This document shows positions 33,265 through 41,303 of a stretch of DNA of 64,000 nt, piece by piece. Origin of the DNA: Paraniabella ginsengisoli (GTDB lineage Bacteria; Bacteroidota; Bacteroidia; Chitinophagales; Chitinophagaceae); assembly GCF_022513635.1 (NCBI RefSeq), contig NZ_JAKWBL010000004.1:124001-188000 (forward strand), written 5' to 3'. Numbering within the stretch: position 1 is the first letter of the stretch; each line of letters starts with the position of its first letter. The translations under genes were made by a program, and so were the position numbers. The notes below the pieces were generated by a model that made no database searches, had not been told where the DNA came from, and was given only the letters and a program-made list of their open reading frames with translations.

Positions 33265-33615
33265 ATGGAATTATCAGCAAAATTAGTACAGGTACTCCCC
33301 ATACAAAGGGGAACAGGAAAAACAGGTAACGAATGGCGTAAGCAGGACATTATTGTTGAAACAAGTGGACAATACCCCAAAAAGGTATGTATTTCTGTAT
33401 GGGGCGACAAAATAAACGAACAGGTATTACAAGTAGGCAATACGCTGAATATATCTTTTGATGTAGAAAGCCGCGAGTATAACGGAAGATGGTACACTGA
33501 TGTAAAAGCTTGGAAAGTAGAGGCTGCCGGAAATGCAGGCGCAGCAGGCAATAGTTATACTGATGAAATGCCTCCAGACAATTATAACGACTCAAAAGAT
33601 GACCTTCCGTTTTAG
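33265..33615 (+). CDS. DUF3127 single-stranded-DNA-binding-like protein
   Basis: This 116-residue protein starts at the ATG at 33265 (MELSAKLVQVLP). The body fits DUF3127, an OB-fold-like family limited largely to Bacteroidota (RGTGKTGNEWRKQDIIVET, KKVCISVWGDKI, FDVESREYNGRWYTDVKAW). The C-terminus is an acidic linker ending DDLPF, which closely resembles the partner-binding tip of bacterial SSB. This suggests it binds single-stranded DNA and repair or replication partners in the cytoplasm. The intrinsic function of DUF3127 is not established. It stands alone on its strand between two envelope-protein genes. Confidence 0.8.
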   Translation: MELSAKLVQVLPIQRGTGKTGNEWRKQDIIVETSGQYPKKVCISVWGDKINEQVLQVGNTLNISFDVESREYNGRWYTDVKAWKVEAAGNAGAAGNSYTDEMPPDNYNDSKDDLPF

Positions 33616-33685
33616 TTTTAAGCCTTTGTTATAATTATAATAGCTTATTGCGTTTTAACTTTACTCCAAGAAAAACCTTATTGTA

Positions 33686-34369
33686 ATGAAGAAAATATTT
33701 GCCCTATTGATGTTGAGCAGTGTACTTATTGTTGGTTGTAAAAACGGCTGCAATAACAAAGGAACTGATCAAACCAGTGAAGACTCCACAAATGTCAATC
33801 TGGGCGAGCTGGCCGATTCTGTAAGAATTGCTGCTCAACAAGATTCTTTGAACAATAATCCCAGCAAGGACTCTGTACTTACAGGACTTACAAAAGAAGT
33901 ATTGACGATCTTCAAAGAAAAGAATTACACAAAACTTGATTCTTTGATTCATCCGGAAGAAGGCGTTCGGTTTTCCCCGTATGCTACGGTATTACCAGAT
34001 GACAAAAAATTTTCACGTGATGCTTTTATAAAACTTGTTACAGCCAATAAAAACAAGCGGGTTAACTGGGGTAGTTATGACGGAAGCGGAGACGCAATAA
34101 CTCTCACCCCAGCTGAATATTTTAAAAAATTTGTTTATGATGCGAACTTTGTAAATCCCGAAAAATATGATATCAACAATATCATTAAAACAGGAAATTC
34201 GGTGAACAACCTTAAAAGTGTTTACGAAGGGGGCGATTTTACAGAAAGCTATTTTTCAGGATCAAAGAAATATGGTGGTATGGATTGGAAATCTGTAAGA
34301 CTTATTTTCAAGGAAATTAACGGCAAATATTACCTGGTGGGTATTGTACACGATCAATGGACAATTTAG
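33686..34369 (+). CDS. Predicted lipoprotein of unknown function
   Basis: This intact 227-residue protein has a lipoprotein signal, MKKIFALLMLSSVLIVGC, with the lipid-bearing Cys at 18. The mature part begins with a Lys/Asn-rich linker and holds one alpha/beta domain (VLTIFKEKNYTKLDSLIHPE, GVRFSPYATVLPDD, KSVRLIFKEINGKYYLVGIV). The pattern of a helix, a Tyr-rich sheet and a last strand with YYLVGIVHD resembles NTF2/SnoaL-like or DUF4440-like lipoproteins, but I cannot name a family. It should be anchored in the inner face of the outer membrane or at the cell surface. Confidence 0.65.
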   Translation: MKKIFALLMLSSVLIVGCKNGCNNKGTDQTSEDSTNVNLGELADSVRIAAQQDSLNNNPSKDSVLTGLTKEVLTIFKEKNYTKLDSLIHPEEGVRFSPYATVLPDDKKFSRDAFIKLVTANKNKRVNWGSYDGSGDAITLTPAEYFKKFVYDANFVNPEKYDINNIIKTGNSVNNLKSVYEGGDFTESYFSGSKKYGGMDWKSVRLIFKEINGKYYLVGIVHDQWTI

Positions 34370-34390
34370 AATAGTTGACAGATGACAGTT

Positions 34391-34440
34391 AGCAGATGAC
34401 AGGAGGTAGTTGAAAACAGCGACCTTCTGTCATTTGTCTT
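34391..34440. terminator. Hairpin with T-tract downstream of the lipoprotein gene
   Basis: AGATGACAGGAGGT near 34394 pairs with ACCTTCTGTCATTTGTCT near 34420 with one bulge and is followed by TTTTT. It may end the lipoprotein transcript. It also resembles a dispersed repeat, since CAGATGACAG occurs twice here. Confidence 0.55.
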
Positions 34441-34448
34441 TTTATGCT

Positions 34449-34526
34449 GATATATAGTCTACAGTATAAGAGTCCGCCAGCTGGCGGAAGACAGATGATA
34501 GTAGTACTTAAGCCGGTTGCATAAAA
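34449..34526. repeat. Dispersed element, copy C
   Basis: GATATATAGTCTACAGTATA then AGAGTCCGCC matches the start of copies A and B with several changes. The tail GATAGTAGTACTTAAGCCGG then TTGCATAAAA matches the tail of copy B. It ends 15 bp before the ABC permease stop. Confidence 0.65.
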
Positions 34527-34541
34527 AATAATTACTGGTAG

Positions 34542-35828
34542 CTATATCAAACGTTGACGCTTCATACCAATAAAAGCAATAAGCTGGAAGATGAAGATCA
34601 TTATAATGATGGGCACCAATATCAGGAAGATATCTTTTAGATCTCCTTGCTCTAAGAACAATCCATAAAAAGCTTCCAGGCACCAATGTAAAGGTGAAAT
34701 GCGCATAACCCCTTGCATGGATTGTGGCATAGCAAAAGCAGGCACAAGCAAACCGCCTACTGCAGCAAAAAGCACAATAACAACAGCTCCTATACCATTA
34801 CTTTGCTCTTGTGTTTTAGCAAATACGCCAATCATTATGGCAAAGCTTGCGGCACACCATCCACATAATATAATCACCAGCATTAGGCTCGCTTTATCAT
34901 TTGGAAAATCCAAACCTGGCAAACCTATGTGCGGAAAAATCCATTTCCCAATTGAAAAGATGATCAATGCCTGGATCACAGTTATTATGATATAAGTTAT
35001 TTGCTTGGATATTATCGCCAGCGTAAGGGAAGTGGGCATTGTTTTTAAACGCATAAAACTGCCGCTGTTCTTCTCCCTTACTATGCTTGCGCCAAGTGAT
35101 ATGACGATAAAGAACATGGCAAAAACGGTCCACGCGGGAATATTATGTTGTGTAGCGTTTACAATTACATGATCACCATCTTTCGAAACGGAAAATTGCT
35201 GAACAGGTGTTTGATTAGTGAGTATTTCCTGTTCAAGATTGTTGGGTATGGCTGCCGAATCGTTGATGGCGCTATATAATTGTCTTACGATGTATTTGCT
35301 TTGAACAATTTGTAAAACGCTGCTAAGTGCGCCGTCGATGCCCTGCCTGAAAGAACTTTGCAGAACAGGATGATAATACAATACCACCGAAGCCACGGGT
35401 CTTTTGCCCTCAATGGAAGTTGTATCTGAAGCCACAGCGATGGATTGTAACGCCTGCCCCGCTACCTTTTCTGATTTTGCTAAAACATCGGAAGTATATT
35501 GCTCCGGAATTATAAGGGCTAACAACGCTTCTTTGTTTTGTAGTCGTTGTTTCAAAATATTTTCGCCTTGCCCGGCCGACAATTTTTTAATTGTAAACAT
35601 GCCGCCCTTCTGTAGTGTGGCCTCCAACTCTTTACCAACCACACCTTTATCCTTATTCAACAATAACAGCGGCACCTTTTTATCGTTAACCAATTCAAAA
35701 GTACTGTTCTGAACCGTGGTTATAACAATGGCTAACACAATAGGCATTACAAACATGAGCGTAAGCCCCACTTTATCGCGGGTTAAAATACGCCAGTCTT
35801 TTTTTATAGTTGCCCAGAGTTTGTACAT
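34542..35828 (-). CDS. ABC-2 type transporter permease
   Basis: This 428-residue permease starts at MYKLWATIKKDWRILTRDKV (ATG at 35828). It has one N-terminal span (VGLTLMFVMPIVLAIVITT), a large periplasmic loop of about 200 residues, and five or six further spans, the layout of PF12698 ABC-2 permeases (DrrB/YhhJ type). Around the first cytoplasmic segment it has SIVREKNSGSFMRLKTMP, a family motif. Such proteins export lipids, polymers or drugs with a separate ATPase. No ATPase or periplasmic adaptor gene is next to it, so its partner must be elsewhere, or the gene order has been broken. Confidence 0.88.
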   Translation of the reverse strand: MYKLWATIKKDWRILTRDKVGLTLMFVMPIVLAIVITTVQNSTFELVNDKKVPLLLLNKDKGVVGKELEATLQKGGMFTIKKLSAGQGENILKQRLQNKEALLALIIPEQYTSDVLAKSEKVAGQALQSIAVASDTTSIEGKRPVASVVLYYHPVLQSSFRQGIDGALSSVLQIVQSKYIVRQLYSAINDSAAIPNNLEQEILTNQTPVQQFSVSKDGDHVIVNATQHNIPAWTVFAMFFIVISLGASIVREKNSGSFMRLKTMPTSLTLAIISKQITYIIITVIQALIIFSIGKWIFPHIGLPGLDFPNDKASLMLVIILCGWCAASFAIMIGVFAKTQEQSNGIGAVVIVLFAAVGGLLVPAFAMPQSMQGVMRISPLHWCLEAFYGLFLEQGDLKDIFLILVPIIIMIFIFQLIAFIGMKRQRLI

Positions 35829-35904
35829 CAGAGCAAATGTAGTTTTTATCAGCGTTGTATTGTACAATAAATGGACTAAATTTGGATTGATAAAACAACA
35901 ATCT

Positions 35905-36324
35905 ATGGGGATTATTTACGCTGAAATAGAATTGATAAATGGAGATGACCTAGCATTAGCAAGACGGCATGTAATAGGTGAAGAAGAAATAAAGAGCATC
36001 ACTGTAAACATGCTGGTTGATACAGGCAGCGTTTATATGTGCATTAACGAAAATGTTCAGGAGCAACTGCAACTTAGCATAGTTGAAAAGCGCAAAGGCC
36101 AATTGGCTGACGGAAGTATTGTTGAATATGACGTTGCAGGTCCTATTGAAGTAAGGTTTAAAAACAGAAGATGCGTTGTAGATGCAATGGTTTTGCCGGG
36201 CGATAGCGAAATGCTTCTAGGCGCGATCCCGCTTGAAGATATGGATGTGGTAATACATCCTTATCGCCGGGAACTGATCGTGAATCCTGAACATCCGTAC
36301 TTTGCTCAGATGAAATTGAAATAA
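35905..36324 (+). CDS. Clan AA retroviral-type aspartic protease
   Basis: This 139-residue protein starts at MGIIYAEIELINGDD. It carries the active-site motif NMLVDTGSVYMCI, typical of single-domain aspartic proteases that act as dimers, and a later hydrophobic-Gly motif MLLGAIPLEDMDVV. The family is common in bacteria and cyanobacteria; substrates are not known. It has no signal peptide and should be cytoplasmic. It is divergent from the ABC permease with about 76 bp between starts. A long frame upstream of the chosen ATG overlaps the permease gene on the other strand and is not credible. Confidence 0.8.
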   Translation: MGIIYAEIELINGDDLALARRHVIGEEEIKSITVNMLVDTGSVYMCINENVQEQLQLSIVEKRKGQLADGSIVEYDVAGPIEVRFKNRRCVVDAMVLPGDSEMLLGAIPLEDMDVVIHPYRRELIVNPEHPYFAQMKLK

Positions 36325-36417
36325 CAAAACGCATCGATTAAGCTCACTCTGCTTTTCGCCGAAACGAAACATCAGAACATTCTTGCACACACTGTCAATC
36401 GTCATCTGCCAACTCCT

Positions 36418-37923
36418 CTATTCTACATTCCAGCTTATAGCACCGTCTTTTTCATCTTTAAGTGAGATACCAATTCTTGCAAGTTGATTGCGGATCTTAT
36501 CAGATGTAACAAAATCTTTTTTATTTCTGGCTTCTTTTCTTATGTCGATGATCAACTTCATCACATCGGTAAGTTTTTCATTATCCGCTTCAGTTACACT
36601 CTTTAGCCCAAAAATATCTTCCAGGTAAACTTTAAATTGAGATTGCAGTTTGCTGAAAGTTGTAGCTGCCAAGGATTTGATATTAACAGTTTTATCTTTC
36701 AATCCATTAATGACCGGAGCCAATTCAAACATATTAGCAAGCACTTTAGCCGTGTTGATATCATCATTCATAAACTCGTCAAACTCATCAACCAACTTGT
36801 TCACTTTATTATCAAGCTCCTTATCTCCCGCCATGTCGCCCAATTCATTACTGCGCAATTGCAGCTTGATCAAGTTTTCATACGCTTCCCATAATCTTTT
36901 TAGTCCTTTTTCAGATGCTTGCAAGGCTTCGCTGCTAAAATCGAGCGTACTGCGATACTGGCTTTGTAAAATAAAAAACCGGATAACCATTGGATGAAAA
37001 GCCTGGCTTAATAAAGGATGATCGCCGCTAAACAGTTCTGTAAGCTTGATCACATTATTATAACTCTTGCCCATTTTACGGCCATTAATGGTGATCATGT
37101 TGTTGTGCATCCAATACTTCACAGGCGCTCCATGGTTACATATGGTACTTTGAGCAATTTCACTTTCATGATGTGGGAACATTAAATCCATACCACCACC
37201 ATGAATATCGAATTGCTTCCCTAAATATTTAGTAGCCATAGCAGAGCACTCAATATGCCATCCCGGAAAACCCTCGCCCCACGGGCTTTGCCAGCGCATA
37301 ATATGCTGAGGTGGTGCAGCTTTCCACAACGCAAAATCTGCAGGATTATTTTTCTCACCCTGTCCTTCCAGCTCTCGGGTATTTTCTAAAAGGTCTTCTA
37401 TTTTTCTGCCACTTAGTTTTCCATAATCGTAATTAGTAGCATATTTTTTTACATCAAAGTAAACCGACCCGTTTCTTTCGTAAGCATAACCATCGGCGAT
37501 CAGTTTTTTGATCATTTCTATTTGCTCTATAATATGCCCGGTAGCTGTAGGTTCAATGGATGGTGGTATGCTATTGAACTGCAACATAGCCCAATGAAAC
37601 AGATTGGTGTATTTCTGCACCAGTTCCATTGGCTCCAGTTTTTCCAATACTGCTTTATTAGATATTTTATCTTCCGCCTGACGGCCTTCTTCTTCAAAAT
37701 GGCCGGCATCTGTAATGTTTCGCACATAACGCACTTTATACCCCAGGTGAGTTAAATATCTGTACAACACATCAAATGTCACATATGGCCTGGCATGGCC
37801 CAGATGGCTTTCTCCACTAACCGTTGGCCCACATACATACATACCAACATGTCCCGGTGTTACCGGTTCAAAAACTTCTTTCTGCCTTGATAAAGAATTA
37901 TATACTTTTAGCTCACTCATCAC
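36418..37923 (-). CDS. cysS: Cysteinyl-tRNA synthetase
   Basis: This intact ~501-residue class I synthetase charges tRNA-Cys. Its HIGH-type motif is HLGH (residues 40-43, in SGESHLGHARPYVTFD), its KMSKS-type motif is KMGKS (about 283-287), and the zinc ligands are visible as C31 in MYVCGPTV, the Cys of GWHIECSAMA and HHESE. The C-terminal helical anticodon-binding region and a short SLKDEKDGAISW tail complete it. Two start Mets are adjacent; the choice changes one residue. It is monocistronic, with an AT-rich 360-bp stretch upstream. Confidence 0.96.
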   Translation of the reverse strand: MMSELKVYNSLSRQKEVFEPVTPGHVGMYVCGPTVSGESHLGHARPYVTFDVLYRYLTHLGYKVRYVRNITDAGHFEEEGRQAEDKISNKAVLEKLEPMELVQKYTNLFHWAMLQFNSIPPSIEPTATGHIIEQIEMIKKLIADGYAYERNGSVYFDVKKYATNYDYGKLSGRKIEDLLENTRELEGQGEKNNPADFALWKAAPPQHIMRWQSPWGEGFPGWHIECSAMATKYLGKQFDIHGGGMDLMFPHHESEIAQSTICNHGAPVKYWMHNNMITINGRKMGKSYNNVIKLTELFSGDHPLLSQAFHPMVIRFFILQSQYRSTLDFSSEALQASEKGLKRLWEAYENLIKLQLRSNELGDMAGDKELDNKVNKLVDEFDEFMNDDINTAKVLANMFELAPVINGLKDKTVNIKSLAATTFSKLQSQFKVYLEDIFGLKSVTEADNEKLTDVMKLIIDIRKEARNKKDFVTSDKIRNQLARIGISLKDEKDGAISWNVE

Positions 37924-38283
37924 TTTAAAAAATAATTATCTACAAAAATAACGGATATCGGAGGCAATAAAAAAACGGGAGTTGCCCGGTAGTATTTATT
38001 GATTTTTTATCCTTTCTACATAATATTTGCCGGCGCCTGGCTCAATGCATGGAATAGCTACCCCTTTAAGAATGAGCAAAACGCATATTCTAAGTATTAA
38101 GTGATGTAAATACTGGTAAAGCCCTTAATATCTGAGCAATCAAAAAAATAAAATAAGTAATAAAACAGTGCGCATGCCGGAGTGAGCCTTTAATTATGAT
38201 TAAAGTTTATCATAAATTAAAAGACATTGTATTCTTTTCGCCGAACTGCTTTTATAATTCTGTGAAGGCTGTCTTTTTAAAGA
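37924..38283. other. AT-rich 360-bp intergenic stretch without a gene
   Basis: I see no start codon followed by a plausible frame, and no tRNA-like or strong hairpin structure. A weak GGG-AGTT-CCC stem lies near 37978. It should hold the cysS promoter. Confidence 0.5.
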
Positions 38284-39395
38284 TTAGTTTAACTTCATAT
38301 CGGCCACAACCATGTAATGATCGGAGTATTTGGTAGTTATGCGCTTGCATTGAAGCACATCGAAATTCTTATCTGTAAAAATATAATCGATTCGCAAAGT
38401 GGGTGACAATGATGTATATGTACGGCCTATTCCAAATCCTTTTTGCAAAAACGCATCCTGCATATCACCTTTAACGGTTCTGTAAGTGTAAGAATTGGGT
38501 ACGTCATTCAAATCCCCGCTAAAAATAACCGGATGCGGGCTATTGCTAATAACGCTGTTCACCATGTCTGCCTGTATGCTTCTGTGTCTTATAGCAATGG
38601 ATAGTTTTGATAAGATTTGACGCGCATTACTAACAACATTTCCTTTTGCACCTTTTAGCTCCTCAATTTTCGAAATATCTTCTTTTCTAAACTGATTGGA
38701 TTGTAAATGAGTGGTATACACACGCACCAGTTTTTTGCCCATTTTAATATCGACAAATACCAATGCATCGGGCAAGGTAGGCCTTGGAAAGCGAACCATA
38801 CCAGTGTCAATAATTGGGAAGCGGCTGAAAATAACGCTTCCGTTAAATAAGCGGTCACCATCCACATCGTGCGAAAAATAGTGATAGGGATATTTTAACC
38901 CCTTTCCCACCGCAACAATATTGTTGTACCAGTCAGGATTTACGGATGATGAAAATTCCTGAAAACAGAGTATATCTGCATTAACGCGGCCTATTTGCTT
39001 TAGCATTTTATAGCGGGTCTGGCTGCCCATGTTATTGTTCTTGATCATTTCTATAAACCTGGCAACATTCCAGGTTGCTATCCTGATGGAGCCTTCTTTT
39101 TCGGCTCTTTAAAAGACGTATAAAACTTAACGGCGAAAAAATTAGTGATCTCGCCACCGCCCAGAATTAATGCAATAGCAGATAACAAAGCCCATTTTCT
39201 GCGCACAAAAAGCCACCAGATCAGAAACAGAAAAACAAAAAGTAGTAAAAAGGGAAACGTGAGGCTAATTAGCGATATGAGTGGCCAGTTTTCAGGATTG
39301 ATATAAGGATTCAGGCAAGCCAATAAAAAGGCCGACACTACTATTATGTTTATTACAAACAGTACCCGCTTGCTTATTCTTGTAAAAAAACCCAT
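38284..39395 (-). CDS. Endonuclease/exonuclease/phosphatase-family membrane protein (one frameshift)
   Basis: The N-terminus has two or three membrane spans (VLFVINIIVVSAFLLAC, SLTFPFLLLFVFLFLIWWLF, ALLSAIALILGGG). A single missing A near 39101 breaks the frame; repair gives EPKKEGSIRIATWNVARFIE and joins the long C-terminal frame. That frame is an EEP-fold domain: ADILCFQEF (catalytic Glu), PVIFSGDLNDVPNSYTYR (Asp/Asn), LRIDYIFTD and YSDHYMVVADM (catalytic Asp-His). Such membrane-tethered EEP proteins cut phosphodiesters in nucleic acids or lipids (sphingomyelinase-like); the substrate here is unknown. The repaired protein has about 370 residues. Confidence 0.85.
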
Positions 39396-39454
39396 GTCAC
39401 AAAGTTTGCAACCGGAAGATAGAGAACTAAAGTAAGATTACATAATAGAAATTT

Positions 39455-39532
39455 GTTTCAGGTTGCTGGTTGCAGGTTTCAGGACATGACACGATTCTAC
39501 GTACCTGGAACCTGAAACTTGAAACCCGAAAC
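39455..39532. repeat. Intergenic palindromic repeat (GGTTTCAGG family)
   Basis: GTTTCAGGTTGCTGGTTGCA then GGTTTCAGG is mirrored by CCTGGAACCTGAAACTTGAA then ACCCGAAAC. The stem has several mismatches. It lies upstream of the EEP gene and just past the stop of the rhomboid-like gene. Confidence 0.6.
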
Positions 39533-39537
39533 ATCCC

Positions 39538-40469
39538 TCACCCTCCGTCATTGCTCACACGTTTCAGGAAATCTTTTTCATCAACAGATAAATTATCATA
39601 ACCGCTTTGGTTTATTTTATCCAGAATTTCATCAAGCTTTTGTTGTGTTAGTTTAGGTGTTTTGGAAAAAGGAGCCTTAGCCGCATTGTAAAACAAAGTC
39701 GATTTAATTTGATTTCGTTTTTGCTGAGGTTTTTCAGGATTAAAAAGATTTGAGAACCAATCGTATAAATTATTCATCCAATCGCTTCCATCCATTCCTC
39801 TTCTTAGAAGAAAAATAAATAAAAAGCCAGCGACGGCACCTGCAATATTCGCGACATACAAAGCCGGACCATTTGCTGGTAATGTGGCCATATCAATTGC
39901 CAGGTACACAATGGATAAGATCCATAATGATATACCCCCGCCCAACATCGGGAAAATTTTGTAATTGGGGCAAATAGTTGTTGCTGCAGTACAAACAGCT
40001 AAAATTGCAGCTCCACTGCCTAAAAAATATTGAGATTCAGCACCGGCCACAACAGGCATAAATTCTTTAGCTATTAAATAAGCCGCTGCGCCAGCAAGTG
40101 TACCATAAATGAAAACCGGTACAATTTTTTTAAATCCTGTTAAGTCAATCAATATATAACCAAAGCTCCAAAGCCAAAGAAGGCTTGCAAATAACTGCCA
40201 GATGCTGGTATGTACAAAGGAATACGTTAAAACAGTCCAAGGTTTGGAAAGCGTTTTGACAGCATCATCAGAAAGTGCGAACCAAGAAAGAACATTCTTA
40301 TTAAAAACACCTGTTACATCGCCACCTTCCGGCAATCTCAAATAGGTAATTCCTTTAAAAAAGTAAGCACCACGAAAATAATCATGGCTATAGCAAGCAG
40401 CACCACAAGCGGATTTATCTTGCCTCCGAAAGATAGCCTCGAATCATAATTTCTATCTGAAATTCCCAT
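39538..40469 (-). CDS. Rhomboid-family membrane protein, probably catalytically inactive (one frameshift)
   Basis: The start is the ATG at 40469 (MGISDRNYDSRLSFGGKINP). A missing T in the T6 run near 40357 breaks the frame; repair gives VLTFFKGITYLRLPEGG. The protein has six or so membrane spans of rhomboid pattern and a cytoplasmic tail with a helical C-terminus (LTQQKLDEILDKINQSGYDN). The active-site serine loop reads YFLGSGAAILA instead of GASGAVFG, and the last-helix motif reads YVANIAGAVAGF, with Asn in place of the catalytic His. This looks like an iRhom/derlin-type pseudoprotease. It lies directly downstream of an apparently active rhomboid. Confidence 0.8.
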
Positions 40470-40531
40470 AAATATATTTCTGTTTTACAGCTTACATGCC
40501 CACGGTTGTCAACATTTTACCGAAGCACTTC

Positions 40532-41167
40532 CTAGTATAACGTTCTCCTATTGTTTTTGTTCCATATTTTCAGTAAAATAAACCCTGTTAATGCGCCACC
40601 CAAATGCGCGAAATGCGCGATATCACTACCTGAACGAGTAACACCTCCAAAAAGATCAATTGCAATTAAACCCAAAATTGCCCATTTTGCTTTTATAGGA
40701 ATTGGAACGAACATTAAATATAGTTCTGTATTGGGAAAAGTCATTGCAAAAGCTACCAACACGCCAAATACAGCACCAGATGCGCCAACGGCCATTTCAT
40801 GACCGCCCATTATATATTGCATAGTGAGATGTACAACTGCGGAACCCAAACCGCAAATCATATAAAAGATTAAAAACCTTTTAGATCCCCACAGATTTTC
40901 CAAAACACGGCCAAACATCCACAAAGCAAACATATTGAATAGTATATGAAAAAACATATACTGACCAGATGCGGCATGAGCAAACATGTGGGTTACGATT
41001 TGCCAGGGTCGAAAATTGTTTGAAAGAAAGGGCCACAATCCTATTTTGCCGGTTAAATCGATTTTAGCATCAAACAGCATTTGCGCTAGCCAAACCAACA
41101 CATTAATAATAATCAAATTCTTTATGGCAGGTGGAAATTTTTCTGCCGGTCTACTATAAAAACTCAT
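40532..41167 (-). CDS. Rhomboid-family intramembrane serine protease
   Basis: This intact 211-residue protein has six membrane spans. The catalytic Ser is in MAVGASGAVFGV, and the catalytic His in IAHFAHLGGALTGFIL, with a HAxxGQYMFFHILFNMFALW segment in the second span region (HxxxN). It cleaves membrane-spanning substrates within the bilayer; its substrates cannot be deduced here. It is transcribed with the following rhomboid-like gene about 60 bp downstream. Pairs of active and inactive rhomboids are frequent in Bacteroidota. Confidence 0.92.
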   Translation of the reverse strand: MSFYSRPAEKFPPAIKNLIIINVLVWLAQMLFDAKIDLTGKIGLWPFLSNNFRPWQIVTHMFAHAASGQYMFFHILFNMFALWMFGRVLENLWGSKRFLIFYMICGLGSAVVHLTMQYIMGGHEMAVGASGAVFGVLVAFAMTFPNTELYLMFVPIPIKAKWAILGLIAIDLFGGVTRSGSDIAHFAHLGGALTGFILLKIWNKNNRRTLY

Positions 41168-41303
41168 GCGGCAAAGATAGCTATTGGGTGGTTTGATTGA
41201 TAAGTTTACAAATTGAAATGTTGAGACGAGCAGAATTGCTTTTGCTAAAACTTAAAATTTTAAGGCTGTACAGAAACCGCAGCCTTAACTATTAAAAATA
41301 ATG

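Noticed and set aside
35716..35904. N-terminal extension of the aspartic protease back to 35716
   Set aside because: It overlaps the permease gene on the opposite strand and reads as low-complexity shadow; the ATG at 35905 fits the family start.
37924..38283. Possible tRNA or small RNA gene upstream of cysS
   Set aside because: No cloverleaf pairing, no GTTCRA-like T-loop and no strong hairpin with a T-tract could be found by eye.
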